Shown here in pieces: positions 45,465-57,257 of a stretch of DNA of 64,000 nucleotides (positions are counted from its first letter, which is position 1; every line of letters starts with the position of its first letter). Position numbers and translations under genes: made by a program. The notes under the pieces were generated by a model. It ran no database searches, was not told the DNA's origin, and saw only the letters and a program-made list of their open reading frames with translations. Source of the DNA: Pisaster brevispinus (lineage: Eukaryota; Echinodermata; Asteroidea; Forcipulatida; Asteriidae); contig JAMKCF010000164.1 of the NCBI GenBank assembly GCA_023634235.1, forward strand, positions 1-64,000, read 5' to 3'.

Positions 45465-45652
45465 GAACACGTTGCCTTGGATCGGGCACTTTGGGGTATA
45501 AAAAGCGTTCGAAAGCGTTCTGTATGAATACGTAATATGGTTGGAAAGATGTTTCAAAAGTAGAATATAATGATCCGCACAAATATTCAATGATATTGTG
45601 TGGTTTTCCATTTACTTCGTGAACTAGCACGGTCCGCCATTTTGTAGAACCA
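45465..45652 (+). mobile_element. Foldback element D, half copy
   Basis: It corresponds to the left arm of 55020-55357: AACACGTTGCCTTGGAT, AGCGTTCGAAAGCGTTCTGT, AAGTAGAATATAATGATCC and GGTCCGCCATTTTGTAGAAC. The second arm is absent. Confidence 0.75.
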
Positions 45653-46919
45653 CTTTTTTGTCTCCTCCCTTTGATTTAATCATTAGATGCGCTTACGCGA
45701 TGTTGCAATTTTTTTTTAATGACTGCAAACATTAAACAAATTAATGAGCTGTGTCAAAGCACGATTTGATTCAATGCACATAGGGATCCAGTGTGAAACA
45801 AATAATGGATTTAATAGTTTCCCTTACAGCGATGGCACGAGTACATCTCATATAAATATAAGAAAAACTTGTTTTAAAGGGATTTATAAATCAAGTCGAA
45901 CATTATTTTAACTTATTGAATAATGCACTTATTTTTAGTTCAACTTACCTTACGCTTGAAGCAGAATACAAAACATCATCTTTGATTAGAAAGTCTACTA
46001 CATTCAATAATCCGCGGTCTCAGCTCAAATTCTGAGGGAAGATAAATCTTCTTCTTCTTCTTTTATTTTTATTTTTTTTATCATCGACTTGTAGAGACAA
46101 AACGAGCGATAAGTGAAGCGTGGTCTGCTTTGATTTAGGTCTATCCTTCGACCAGGAGGCCGTCGAGCTGTCGGACCGTTCAACCGAAAGACGCCTCGTC
46201 GCTCATGCCGGTTATTTTCTCTGCTTCGTCGATCGTCCATAAAGTAATTCGCTATGCAGCTATTTTGGTTCAATCTGATTTACATGTACACGCAAAATGC
46301 TTCTTACTCCAACCATCAAAATGTGAAATTTAATTGAGGGTCACCCCTGTTGCAAGGGGGGGGGGGGCACTTGCTCAAGTCATGGTAATTTAAATTATCT
46401 GGGTCAACTACGTGAACCAATGACAGTGGTTAGCCTAAAAAGCCTGGGTAACTCCATGACCCACTTAAAAGGGTTTGCTCAGCGATTTTTTACTCATTGG
46501 TTTTTAGTAATTAAGTTTGATAATTTGGTTTCATCTACCATTGACAGTAGACAATTGACTTACCAATTTTTGTACACAAAGGATGCTGGCAGATTTGTGT
46601 CCTGCCCCCCCTCATAACCAAATCACTGACCCCTGTTGATCGGCACCACCTCTAGGGCGTGTGGCATGGTCCAGCCTAGGATATCATGGTGTATGAGTTG
46701 ACTTTGGTGTAGTGGTTAAGACAATGGAAGTATTAAAATATGTCAGCATGTGCTGAAAAGTACCTCTTTTGCGGGTTTTAAATATAGGCTTCGTTTAACA
46801 AATAGAAAACGCACACACAAAGGTACAATGTACAAGTAAGCTGGTCTAGTTTGGTTATAGGGTAGTTCTAATTTGTCTGTCCTGTATTAATTTGTCTTTT
46901 TGCATTGTTCCTTTGAGCG
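45653..46919. other. Non-coding stretch
   Basis: No gene recognised. A 13-base G run lies at 46356-46368. TAGTGGTTAAGACAATGGAA at 46711-46730 is shared with 30446 and could be an A-box-bearing SINE remnant. Confidence 0.4.
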
Positions 46920-47105
46920 TGTGTGTGTGAGCGCACCTACCGGTCATTGAGGGGTCCATAACACAACGGAACAATGGACCCTACAAGATAATTCTTTATT
47001 GAACCTGGACCCCTCAAGAGAGTTCTTTAGAAAAGGGATTAATAGAACAACAATAGCAGGACCCCACGAGCCACCATCCGTAGGGTTGTGTGTGTGTGTG
47101 TTTTG
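46920..47105 (-). repeat. Dispersed repeat Rep1, copy 2
   Basis: Reverse-complement orientation relative to copy 1. Shared words are GGAACAATGGACCC, TTCTTTAGAAAAGGG, AATAGAACAACAATAGCAG and CCGTA.GGTTGTGTGTGTGT. It is more diverged than copy 3. Confidence 0.7.
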
Positions 47106-49314
47106 TACGTATTTGTGTGTTTTAATTTTCAAGTAAAGAACAATCTTTTTTCTTTCCTTTTTTTTTGGCGCTTGCGCTGTTGGATGTTGTATGGAAAAAA
47201 ATTATATACATACGAAGGATCGTACGTTTAGATGTGTTCAGTGCGACTAAAGTCGGATGACTTGAAAGTGGAGAAAAGTCATCAGTTAATGTTTGAAATC
47301 ACGAACCCAAATCAATCAATTTCTGACTGCATTAACCGCTGAAACAAATAGTTGGCCGAACATTCAATCTTAATATTGAACGAATTAGTCGCGGGTGCCC
47401 GACTCCTGTTGACCTGAAGACATTGAGGTGATAAAGTAACATTTCATGGATCAAATCTACCAACTTCCGGCTCCGTAAATCTTTAAAGATTACCCGGTTG
47501 TTGTTTTTTTCTTCTTCTTCTTTTGTTTTTCTTTTTTACAGTACTGCACCTTAAATCCATTATACCATTCGTACAATCTCTTACATCAGCTTTTGTTTTG
47601 TCCAGAGAAATATATTCCTTTGTGAGATCAAATTTTTATTTTTATTATTCTTACTATTTGTCATTACCCATATGAGTAAAGGGCATACAAACAACATATG
47701 TTTATGCTAGTGGGGGATGAATGTGAGTTGATTATGCCCTTTGGTAATAGTTAGAGGCCGTTTATTCAAATCCTCTTTTTTTTTAGTGTTTATACTAGTG
47801 TTTGTGTTTTGTCTGGGAGTTTTCACATACAATACTGTGTCACATACCCTCTGTGAACATTCTTCTGTTCTGTGCACATTATGATGATTCATCAACATTG
47901 ATGAAAACACTAGTGTGGATGTGTGTAAGTCCACATAGTGTTTTCAAAACCCTGCCTTGTGTGGACCTCTATTATTCTCAGGTCACACTTCGGATGTAAC
48001 GCTTGCCCACGTTCACATTGATTGCTTACTTCCAATGTGCTTTATCAAATTAGGAAGTACGAACTTAGTATTGGACAGAACAGCTTCACCCACACGTGGC
48101 TGCATTTCAGTCGGAATATTTCTCAGAACAATCAACATATAGGCCTATATATTATTCAGATTAAAAAGCTTCTATTTATTTTGATCGATTAAGACTTATA
48201 TATAACTTATAGCCTATGCGTTATTATTAAAAGTAATCGTTTAAAATTCAAACATCACAGCCCAAGAGCTGCATTGTTTCTTTAAGAAAATTTAACAGCA
48301 TTAAAAACGTCAACGGAAATCCATTAAGGGCTATAATTATAGAAACAAAAGAAGTATTTGAAAACATTTACTTTTGTTAAATTACAATCAATATATAAAA
48401 GTCAAAAAAGTCTACTCCAAATACTCACTTGATGGGTATAAAATGAACATCCCGACCTCGAGCTATGTGAGAGGGAACATGTACAAATAACTGAAATTGC
48501 CCATCGTGGATGATTACCCACTGGACATATTATTGAACAAGGATAGACGTAGCGACCTACTTTCATCTGAAGTCTGAACTGAAATAAATTAAGTTGTTAC
48601 AAATTTGGGTTACATTATTAGCTCTTCTTTTTGATCGGATTTGACCGTTTTAATGGGTTTTCGTTACATTTTCCTAAGAGACTCAATAAATTGCCCGACC
48701 CAGACCAGGATTATCTGTAAATTTACTTGCATTAGATATGAGGATTGTTTTCAACTGTTTCTCGAGTCATCGGTTAAAAAAAAAATCATTTAAAAAAGGA
48801 GGGCCCGGGATTCGATATAAAGGCACATGATCCTTTGATGAAATTATTATTCGGCATCAAAATACAAAAACAGGCTTACAGTAAAGCTCTCGCATTAGAA
48901 TGTTGAAGAGAAAAATAATAATGAAGTAAATTAAATTTGTACTGCCATCATAGAATACTGCACATTGTTATTGATCAGCAAAGTTTTGTCTGTTTACTGT
49001 CATTCATCGCTGAAATTCATTGGGAAATTGAACATAGAAAGTCTTAGATATGGCCCTTGTTTCCCTAGGAATATAATTGGCATTGTGTCCAGATCACTGG
49101 GTGTGGTCACCACAGCGAGCACACAATCAACACTGGCACTGAAAGCACAGAAAGACCGTTAAAATGGTATAATGGGTGACTTCATAGATCGTATATTGCA
49201 AGTTTAAGTGTAATATGGATTAAATACGATTATTAAGTCACATAATAAGACATGACACAAGTTGATCGCTGACTGAAAAGAAAAAAAGTCATATCATAAA
49301 TTTAAACCGATTTG
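47106..49314. other. AT-rich non-coding stretch
   Basis: No gene recognised. A TAGGCCTA octamer lies at 48140-48147. Two facing AACACTAGTGT / ACACTATG words at 47905-47942 may be a small inverted-repeat remnant. Confidence 0.4.
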
Positions 49315-49423
49315 ACCATTAGTTTGGAGCCAGTGGGTGGGGAACACTTCAAGTTTGTGTTCAATGGAATCATTAGTATGGGACCAGTGGTTGGGGAACG
49401 TTTCAATTTTGAGTTCGAAGGGG
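49315..49423 (+). repeat. Two diverged 54-bp tandem units
   Basis: CATTAGTTTGGAGCCAGTGG and CATTAGTATGGGACCAGTGG start 54 bases apart, each followed by TGGGGAAC. Confidence 0.8.
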
Positions 49424-49519
49424 CGTGGCTGATAAAAGCCACCCGATTGTGAATTGAAACTCTTGAAAATATGTGTGGATGAAGGGATTTAAGGCAGGCT
49501 TTACTTATTCTAGTTTAGC

Positions 49520-49580
49520 CCTATAGTGCGCACAAGTCTCGCGCATATTCGAACTTCTGGGACCAAGTTGGTTCAAACCA
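49520..49580 (+). repeat. Dispersed repeat H, fragment
   Basis: GCGCACAAGTCTCGCGCATA followed by TTCGAAC..CTGGGACCAAGTTGGT is related to both arms at 51868-51992. Confidence 0.55.
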
Positions 49581-51114
49581 TTGTGGGTTTTAGTTTTAAC
49601 GTAGTCGTCCCAAGTTTTAATTTTGTTTCATTGTTAACTTTAACAAATTGGATGTATGACATTACAAATTGAATTTCTAACAAGTGTGTAAATGGTATAA
49701 TACCGAGGACATCCCATGCTGTGGACTTAGTTTTTTTAGCGACGTTCCCATTGGTTTTGTACACGAGACAAACCGAGGACTGTCCCCGATATGTTTTTTC
49801 ATTTTTAAACCATTCTTAAACATTCTTAAACCATAATGTTTGTCTTTCAAGCCACACATCTTAAAGAAGCAATCGCCCATTCATTTATGCGCCGTATCAA
49901 CTTTGTCTCATCCGGTCGCTTGATTCCCAAGTGTATTCAGGTGGCCCGTTGCTAAGCTCAATCGCTAGAGCCTACTCTCGCTCTCGTGTGGAGGAAAAAC
50001 GAATCGCTCATCACGCTTGTCATTTTCTAAATGACTTTCAAGCCAAGAATCTCATCGCAGGTATGTTCCATTATTATTCCCCAGTCTAAGAGGGCTTATT
50101 AATACAGCCATGTATACACGGTACACAGTCGATTTACAAAATCTCACAAATTACAATTTACAAATTCATATGGATTTGTAAATGAAATGCCTCACTCTTG
50201 AATACAAAGCACCCGTTTGATACTCTACATCCGGAGGGGATTGTTTTGGGCGCCATTTTTAAGATTCATTCTCTCGTGTTGGCTTCGAATAACGAATTAC
50301 GATCACGAAGAAAAAATACCGCGTGGCGACTTGATCGAACCGAAGGGCAAACCGCCGTTCCCTGATTGGGCGTATAGCCTCGAAGACAACAACTTTTATA
50401 ATCAATGCGTTGTATCGAAAGAGTGGTATATAAATTACCCTTGAGACGATGTTAAGGGAAGAAAGCGTGTCTCGAAGGAAAAAAATTGGAGAAGTCGTTA
50501 AAGATAAATGTCAGTTGTACAGGATTGAGTCTCCGTTTTAGGACGGCACAGGTTATAAAACACGCCATTGAGATACAAGGCCAAGTCTCGTTTTTTCTCC
50601 GTTTTTTGTTTTTTGTTTCTTCTTCTTCCTTTTTTTTTTATTAAGAAAAGTATATCAACTGATTTGATATCGGTGGGGTCGGTTTTGTATAGACCCACAG
50701 AGTTTCCGTTCTCGGGCAATATGGATTCAGTGTTTATTTTTCTGGAGATTGATTTAGTTTACATGACTATTCGGTCTTCATCTTCGATGTATATCTTTTG
50801 TTGGTATTTAAATATATTGATTGATTGATTTTTTTTATTGACTTTTTTTGTGACAAGGAGCATTTTGTTCAAAGTGATTACTGATATTTATTATGATATG
50901 TTTCTGGTAATGAAAGCAAGGGACCCTCAAAAGCGACTGACACTCTGACCCGATGGCCTGAAGAGTGTGTCTAGGACAGACGATGAAGAAATGTAAGTTT
51001 TGGACATGAAAGAAGAAAAAAAAACAAATAGAGGAAAACTCATCCATCCATGACATTACACTTTGTTCAGCAATTAAGATTGATTCGCAGTTAAGATCAA
51101 TCTCTGCTCTTAGT
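49581..51114. other. Non-coding stretch
   Basis: No supported gene. A family J word lies at 49749-49768. A frame at 50217-50444 lacks an ATG and is treated as rejected. A T/C tract lies at 50590-50642. Acceptor- and donor-like sequences at 49935-49939 and 50059-50065 bracket an open stretch but no product is recognised. Confidence 0.35.
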
Positions 51115-51207
51115 GAAATCAAGCCCTGGTCTTAGGTGGGATTCGAAGCGGGGTCCACAGAGGTGAAAGGCTTGGCAGAAATCACGGAGCCAACCAGATC
51201 AGCCACT
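51115..51207 (-). repeat. tRNA-like SINE head
   Basis: On the minus strand the A-box-like TGGTTGGCTCC (51196-51186) and B-box-like GCTTCGAATCC (51149-51139) are correctly ordered and tRNA-spaced. The rest does not fold into a clean cloverleaf, so a SINE is more likely than a tRNA gene. Confidence 0.5.
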
Positions 51208-51867
51208 TTTTTTTAATGTAGCCGTATTATAAATGCTTTCGTCTTATTTGGTATATTATTTTTGTCATGAGGATAAAGTGTAAGTTTCCACTTAAAAAGA
51301 GACGTCGTGTAACCAACTGCCTTTGATGAGTTTGAGAGAATCTATCTTTAAAAAGCTTATTAGGCATACTTCGGGATAATTATTTGTCGGTTTTCAATCA
51401 GATATCCTACCGCGCTGCCATACTGTTTTTCAGTCGAGGACGAGAGAAAGCATGTTGGCAGTATCAACTGGGCTGGGCGTGCACTGGACAATTGAACCTC
51501 AACGGTCGGAACGTGAGCCACTGGGGTCGTAAATTGAATTCTTGTTTGGACTCGTTCCTAGTGCTAATTCATCCTGAGGCGTTACGACTCGATCTACATC
51601 CAATGGACCCCCCCCCCCCCCATCACGAGGCTGTAGCGGCCTTATCTTGAGTTTGCCATGTTAAGTCTTGCTTTAAAAAAATAATAAATAAATACAAAAT
51701 TAGCTCTTGCAAACTGCTCAACAAGCCTATGTTATAATTGCACAAAGTAGTTAATGACCCGACGTTTCGACCCTAGCAAATTGTTTCTCAAAGACTAAAA
51801 AATACTGATTACAACGATTCTGTACTCTTGCAACCATGTAGGTGCGTGGGGTGTATTAAAGAGCGTG
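51208..51867. other. Non-coding stretch
   Basis: No gene recognised. A 13-base C run lies at 51609-51621. Confidence 0.35.
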
Positions 51868-51992
51868 CAAGTCTCGCGCGTCATCGAACATTTTGGGGAC
51901 CACATTGGTCACATGTGCATTTGGCATTAATGCGTGACTTTAAACTTGCGCACTTAAACAGGTCCCAATGTTCGAATACGCGCGAGACTTGC
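51868..51992. mobile_element. Foldback element H
   Basis: The left arm GCGTGCAAGTCTCGCGCGTC...CGAACATTTTGGGGACC and the right arm GGTCCCAATGTTCGAATACG CGCGAGACTTGCAC are reverse complements with a few differences, around a loop of about 50 bases. The terminal word CGCGAGACTTGCAC also occurs at 40250-40263 and, changed, at 49523. Confidence 0.75.
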
Positions 51993-52250
51993 ACTGTCTA
52001 AGAGATGAAGAGTCTTCCCCTGCGGAAACCAACATGCGCGCGTATGGCGCAATGACTCACCAGCGTACTCGTTTCAGAAACCTTCAGACTAAACACAATT
52101 ACCAATACTGTCTCTTTGCCAGAGGGCAAGCTCACTTTCAAACTTCACACTCTTGTTCAAAACGAACGAAAGAGGTACCTAAACCCTTCGATGAGTGTCT
52201 CTTACGAGGTTTTTCCGTAAGTTTTGCTAAATTTTTGAAACCTGCGAAAG
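51993..52250. other. Non-coding stretch
   Basis: Nothing recognised. Confidence 0.3.
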
Positions 52251-52643
52251 TTTAAAGGGACCGTATACATTTGTTTTTTTGTAAAACGTTCGATTGTTAA
52301 TCTTATATAAATGTAGATGTAGGCTTTACAGTAAAAATAACATTGTGAACATTTATTTTCAAAATGTGGTAGCGTTTTTGAGATATCGCCAACAATCTGG
52401 AGCGGTTTGTTCACAGGAAGATAAATCCGTAAAAGGAATGCACAATCTGAGAAACGTATCTGACAGTGACATTTCTCAGATTCAAATTTTAGTGGATAAA
52501 AACTGACACCTTTTCCCATATTAAACCACCTTTCTTCGAAGTGAAATGATTCTCACTTCAAAATGCTTTGTACTATCTAAACAAGTAAGTTTTTAATGCC
52601 ATTAATTTTAAGAGTGATTACCATACGAACACCTTCCCTTTAA
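52251..52643 (-). mobile_element. Dispersed element B, copy 4 (full length)
   Basis: The ends TTTAAAGGGACCGTATAC and (reverse complement of the right end) TTAAAGGGAAGGTGTTCG form imperfect inverted repeats, and both termini include TTTAA. The interior palindrome-like segment AATCTGAGAAACGTATCTGA...ATTTCTCAGATT (52444-52485) is a diverged version of the perfect one at 12751-12780. Confidence 0.8.
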
Positions 52644-54139
52644 GCTCAGTCGGTCTTCAGGGTCACGAGAAAATAGAGAGGAAACTGTATATGTTTTCAC
52701 TGTATTCAAACACCGGGTTTGAGACTCGCGTGATCAACACTCATTTCTTAAAAACTATAGCATTTTTCTAGCAAAACTGTTAAAATTGAAACCACCACCG
52801 CAGTAAGTTATGCGCAAATCAGTTAAACATGTTTGGGTTTTTTTCTCACCAACGTTGGTCCGACCCTTTAAGACAGCAAAAGTTAAACAATAATGCAATC
52901 AGTATGTTTCCATGGAGAATAAACACGTCAATTGTTGTAATTGATTGCGCTTTGGATATCTAACAAGACACTTGGCAAACAGAAACTACGGACCAACTAC
53001 GATTGAATTACCGCATCAAAATATTGTCGAGTGCTCCTGTGACGGGTGCTGAAGTGGTCCACGACATATTCTCGAGCAGGGTTTTGAAGTGAAACGGGAA
53101 ACAAGATATATTATTGGATAATTTTTCTTCTACACGAGTTCTTCCCTGAAGGAGGCACGGAGGGGTATTTTCGGCAAAACACAGCTCGGCGAGATGGTGC
53201 GAGCAATCCGAGCGGATAATTTTAGTTAATGAAATTTTAAAAAACATGCGTTTGTGTAAAAGAAATAAAACTTGTTTTTCTTCAGATTAGCTGTGCTATA
53301 CATTTTTCGTAAAAGATTTGATTTATTTCTTTGTATTAATTGATTTATATTGTAAATGTCAGGGGCGATTGACATGTCTAGCCTTGAAAGGAATGGCATG
53401 TGTGATGTAATGGTTTTTATTCAATTCAATGATTACTGTACACTGATTCTCCCACAGGTGAAGTTGGAAAGCTTTATTACGTAATTGAATTCCCTTCTCC
53501 GTGTAAAACCCATTGGGCATGTACACCCTCTTGGTCTGTCACCCTTAGTTCCCGGTCATCATGGCTCCCTTGCTTTGTTCACAGGGTCGACCGCTTTACC
53601 GGTGAGCGTTTGGTTCCAAGAGTTGAAGATTTAGCAACCCTTACAAATGACGAACTTGTGAGGATTGATTGAATTAGTGACTTCTTGCAGGTAAGATCCG
53701 AGTTTTATGAAGCCTTGAACAAATTTTTCCGCCCCTAAAATGGACCCTCACATCCAGGACGTCACTGTAGTATACGAAAAGCCGCTAGGGCTAGGGTCTA
53801 GCCCACGGCCTAACTCTCCACTTGGAATGTAGCCTGTAGGATGGGAGAAAACTACAAACATCCGATTGTGGAGATATGTTTAGGTTCACAAGAGTATACA
53901 GGTATAGGGGTTTAGGGATGTGAGTAGTTCGGGCATCAAACCACATTATGGAGCCCTCTGTTCCGTGGTGCGATATAGACCGGGGCCCACGGAGTTGAAG
54001 GGTTGGATAGCGGGGCATAATAGTTGGCCATAATAGCGGGGGAAATAATTTGAGGGAACTGTGCCTTTTGATGATGCAAGCATTACATTTTGCACACGGC
54101 CAGAGTTTGTCACATGGGAAAAATACTTGTCTATACAAC
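52644..54139. other. Non-coding stretch
   Basis: No supported gene. A back-to-back acceptor/donor sequence TTCTTGCAGGTAAGA lies at about 53682-53696. The minus-strand frame 53008-53247 has no recognised family. Confidence 0.35.
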
Positions 54140-54330
54140 TAGCCATTAGAGATTTGAGTTTTCAACAACAAAACAGGTAGAGAAAAAAAACAATATTCAG
54201 AATGTTTGAAGTGGCTGCCATTACTAGGTTAAAAAAGTGTTTTGTTCTTCTTCTTTTTTTCTTTTTTCAAAGGACATATTTGAGACGGCCCTAATGACAT
54301 ACTCTGACTGTGTGCCAAACTCAATGCGTA
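54140..54330. repeat. Dispersed repeat L, copy 2
   Basis: TAGCCATTAGA at 54142-54152 and CATACTCTGACTGTGTGCCA near 54298-54317 match copy 1. An intervening T/C-rich tract (54243-54267) is not shared. Confidence 0.5.
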
Positions 54331-55019
54331 AGCCTGTCATCAACGGCGCAATCCAATCACCTACCCGCCCTACTGCTTCTCAAAGCTTCCGCTAAAATGA
54401 ATGTTTCAAAATGAAGAAGAAGAAAAAAAACAAGTGTAAATAGTAGGTCAATGTTGTGAATGGTCACAAAAGAGCACCTTCATCACTGTAAATCTTGGCC
54501 GTGACCTTCCTCTGTAACTCGGCGAACCGTGTGTGGTATTGACACTTCCGTTTGTCCTAATTGTATGGGGTTTCAACCTAGCAAATCACAACCGTGCGCG
54601 TTCGTCTCATGCAATGATCACTGAAGTAAACAAGGCCAACCTCCGATGATACGCAGAAGTAATCCGCAGACCGGAACTGCTCCAGTTGTAACGGAGTGTC
54701 GCGTAAAAAATAATCTCTGCACAGGGGAAAAAACCGTGTCCATCCTAAAGGTGCCAAAACCAACACAGCGTGTTAACTCACCATCGATATTAAATGCTGA
54801 CCTATAACCTTCGCTAAGCATTCATGCGGAACCGTTTTAATTGTTAGCAATCATATCAATGCATTGTACCCTTGTAATCCGTTTGAGAAAGCCGGTGTCA
54901 AAGCCAACCGAATAAACTTCGGTTGTACGAGCAATAAAAACCTTACACTCTGTATTTAAGGAAAATCCAAGCCCACGCGTCAGCTCTAGTTTTGCATATT
55001 ATTTGTCGAATCACATTAA
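54331..55019. other. Non-coding stretch
   Basis: Nothing recognised. Confidence 0.35.
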
Positions 55020-55357
55020 AGAGACACGTTGCCTTAGATTGGGCGATCTGGGCTATAAAAAACGTTTGAAAGCGTTTGTTATGAAATGAATATAGTTCGA
55101 AAGATGTTTTAAAAGTAGAATATAATGACCCACACAAAATGCCTCAAAATTATGTGCTTTTCCTTTTACTTCGTGAACTAACCCGGTCCGCCATTTTGTA
55201 GAACCCAATTTTTGACTCCATAAAATGATGGACAATATTAGTTCACAAAGTATACGGAAAACCACACAATTTCGGGGCATATTTTGTGAGGGTCATTATT
55301 TTCTACTTTGAAGCGCTTATTGTAGCCCAAATCGCCCAATCCAAGGCTACGTGTCCC
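55020..55357. mobile_element. Foldback element D (complete)
   Basis: The whole element is a long inverted repeat. The left arm begins AGAGACACGTTGCCTTAGAT and the right arm, read in reverse complement, begins GGGGACACGTAGCCTTGGAT. The arms keep the same order through GGGCGAT.TGGGCTA, AAGTAGAA.ATAATGACCC, TGTG.TTTTCC and GTCC.CATTTT, meeting at a loop of about 15-20 bases. There is no protein. I recall this sequence as a very abundant repeat of sea stars. Confidence 0.85.
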
Positions 55358-56009
55358 CGAAGGTCTACAGAACATTGGAAGATGCAAAAACGTCAGTGCA
55401 AAAAACGTAATGTTTCGATTTTGCAAAAACGTCGTATCGCGCACGAAATTTTTTCGTTCAAAAACTTCGTATCTCGGCTCGTCGCTGCTTTAAGTCTACA
55501 TCCGGGCTATTTACGCACGTAACGTAAGTGCTATTTTGTGACGTTTAGTACTGGCACGACGATTAGACAGTTCTCCGATACCGCCGCATTGCCGTTATTT
55601 ACCAAGAAACAGTGAGACTTCACAACAACTTCTGTCGGCTTTCTCTCTGTTTTAGCGATTGATTTGACGGAAGGGTGATGCAAAGTATTTACGTATCTGT
55701 TGTGCAGACCGCTGTTTAAAAACAAACTCGACGTTTCAATGTTGTAGCATGCTTTTGCGTAACCTTACAGTTTGTTTGTTCAGCTATATGGTGCCGTCTA
55801 TTTATGTATCTAAGAATGTTCGACGCTGTCACGTTGGCCGTGTGCAACACTAGAGCTAAACACAACGTACCAAAGAATTGATCAGATCAACCGATCGAAC
55901 ATATCACACGCTTCACTTGCCGCAAGTTCCACATTAGTCAATCCTTCTCTAAACAAGGCCAAGATACCTAAGATAAACAAGCATTCCGTCGGTGTTTTGT
56001 GCGATTGTT
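55358..56009. other. Non-coding stretch
   Basis: No gene recognised. Confidence 0.35.
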
Positions 56010-56375
56010 TTAAAACGTTCTGGTTGCCAACTTGATTTTCTTATTTGTTGTTGCCATCTTCAACTGTAAAACCTGATTCTGGTAGTAATCTTTTACGTCA
56101 TCACCATCTTGACAAGACGGAAATTGCCACAGAAATTCGTGCGTTGTGCGTAATGCGTAAAAAAGAAAATACAGTAGGTTAAGCAAAGCACCTGCTGCGT
56201 ACTGCGTTATCCGTAAAACTGATGTCCATTTCTTGGCGTGTGTTTTCAAAAAATTACACATGTTTTTATTTTGATATAACTCTGTGCTGTGCTGGTACAA
56301 TTCATCACATGTGGACTCGTCTTGAAAGGACCCGTCAAATCCAGCGATGCTCCAGGAGTTGCGAGCGCTGTTCAT
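56010..56375 (-). CDS. Unrecognised 121-codon ATG open frame (weak)
   Basis: I do not recognise it. It begins at a true ATG, has an acidic, Ser/Glu-rich first 35 residues, and contains one hydrophobic segment (about residues 59-75, AAGALLNLLYFLFYALR) that could be a membrane span. The C-terminus is basic. A second unrelated minus-strand frame lies just upstream (56422-56751) but lacks an ATG start. No dispersed repeat was recognised over it, which makes it slightly more interesting than other frames. Length alone is within chance expectation. Confidence 0.12.
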   Translation of the reverse strand: MNSARNSWSIAGFDGSFQDESTCDELYQHSTELYQNKNMCNFLKTHAKKWTSVLRITQYAAGALLNLLYFLFYALRTTHEFLWQFPSCQDGDDVKDYYQNQVLQLKMATTNKKIKLATRTF

Positions 56376-56859
56376 CGATTTGACCTATTGGTGCATTTGT
56401 CACACTTGGCTCGCTCATTGCTCACTGGATGAACTCGAGCGGGACGAAAATGTCCCCAAATAGCAGTACAGGTTTTGTACAAAACGAGAGAAAATTACGA
56501 ATCATGTAAGGAAACATGTACTTCTCCTCGAGACAGATGCATGTTAAAGATCGGAAAGTATTGATTGGCGAGAGATGAAGATGAATGACGTCTCTTTTTT
56601 TGACAAAGTTTGACTCGGGCGAAATTTCGTCATGCACTGAATGAGCGTCATCATTGACTGATATTTCGTCCAATCGTTCTCCACTTTTTATTTCGTATAT
56701 AACAAGGAAAGGAACTGTATAAAAACGGAATTTGCCTGGCAACGTGTTCAAGAAAAGGGGCGTATGGCAGTAGTAGTTGCACTTTAAGCTGGGAATACAA
56801 GTTATTATTATGCGGGGCTATCATTATTTGTCCTTAGGCTAAGGACAAGCAGAACCAAA

Positions 56860-57084
56860 ATGTCATTGCTCTGCTTACTGCGGAATTCTGCGCTCACAGT
56901 CACCATTCTCCGCGCCGAATTTCTACGTTAGCTGTGTAATGGATGGAGAATGCTTAACGTTTAAGTACGCAAGCGCAGAAGCAAAGCATCCTTGCCAACC
57001 TAAGAATTACGCTTACGTTAAGCGCGGATTTTCTGCTTCCGTAAGCGCCATCTTTTCGCCATGCAGAAAGCAGAGCCATGACAT
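56860..57084. mobile_element. 225-bp TIR element (ATGTCATTGCTCTGCTT)
   Basis: The left end ATGTCATTGCTCTGCTT and the right end, in reverse complement, ATGTCATGGCTCTGCTT differ at one of 17 positions. The interior keeps facing words such as TTACTGCGGAATTCTGCGC and AAGCGCGGATTTTCTGCTT. No target duplication is obvious. There is no open frame. Confidence 0.8.
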
Positions 57085-57257
57085 GTGGCCCAGGTTAAAG
57101 ATCAGTCAAAATGCTTGAAATTCTTGATTGAAGGCGGTCACTAACCGAAAGCACATTTTCCAACATCAATAATGATGTACTTTATCTTGATTCAAAGAGA
57201 GTAAACCCAAAATGTATTGAGTGGAGATGAAACAAATTATCCGTTGGTTTTTACCTA

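Noticed and set aside
50217..50444. 75-codon frame with protein-like composition (IPRGDLIEPKGKPPF)
   Set aside because: No ATG anywhere in the frame, no splice acceptor and no recognised family. The length is within chance.
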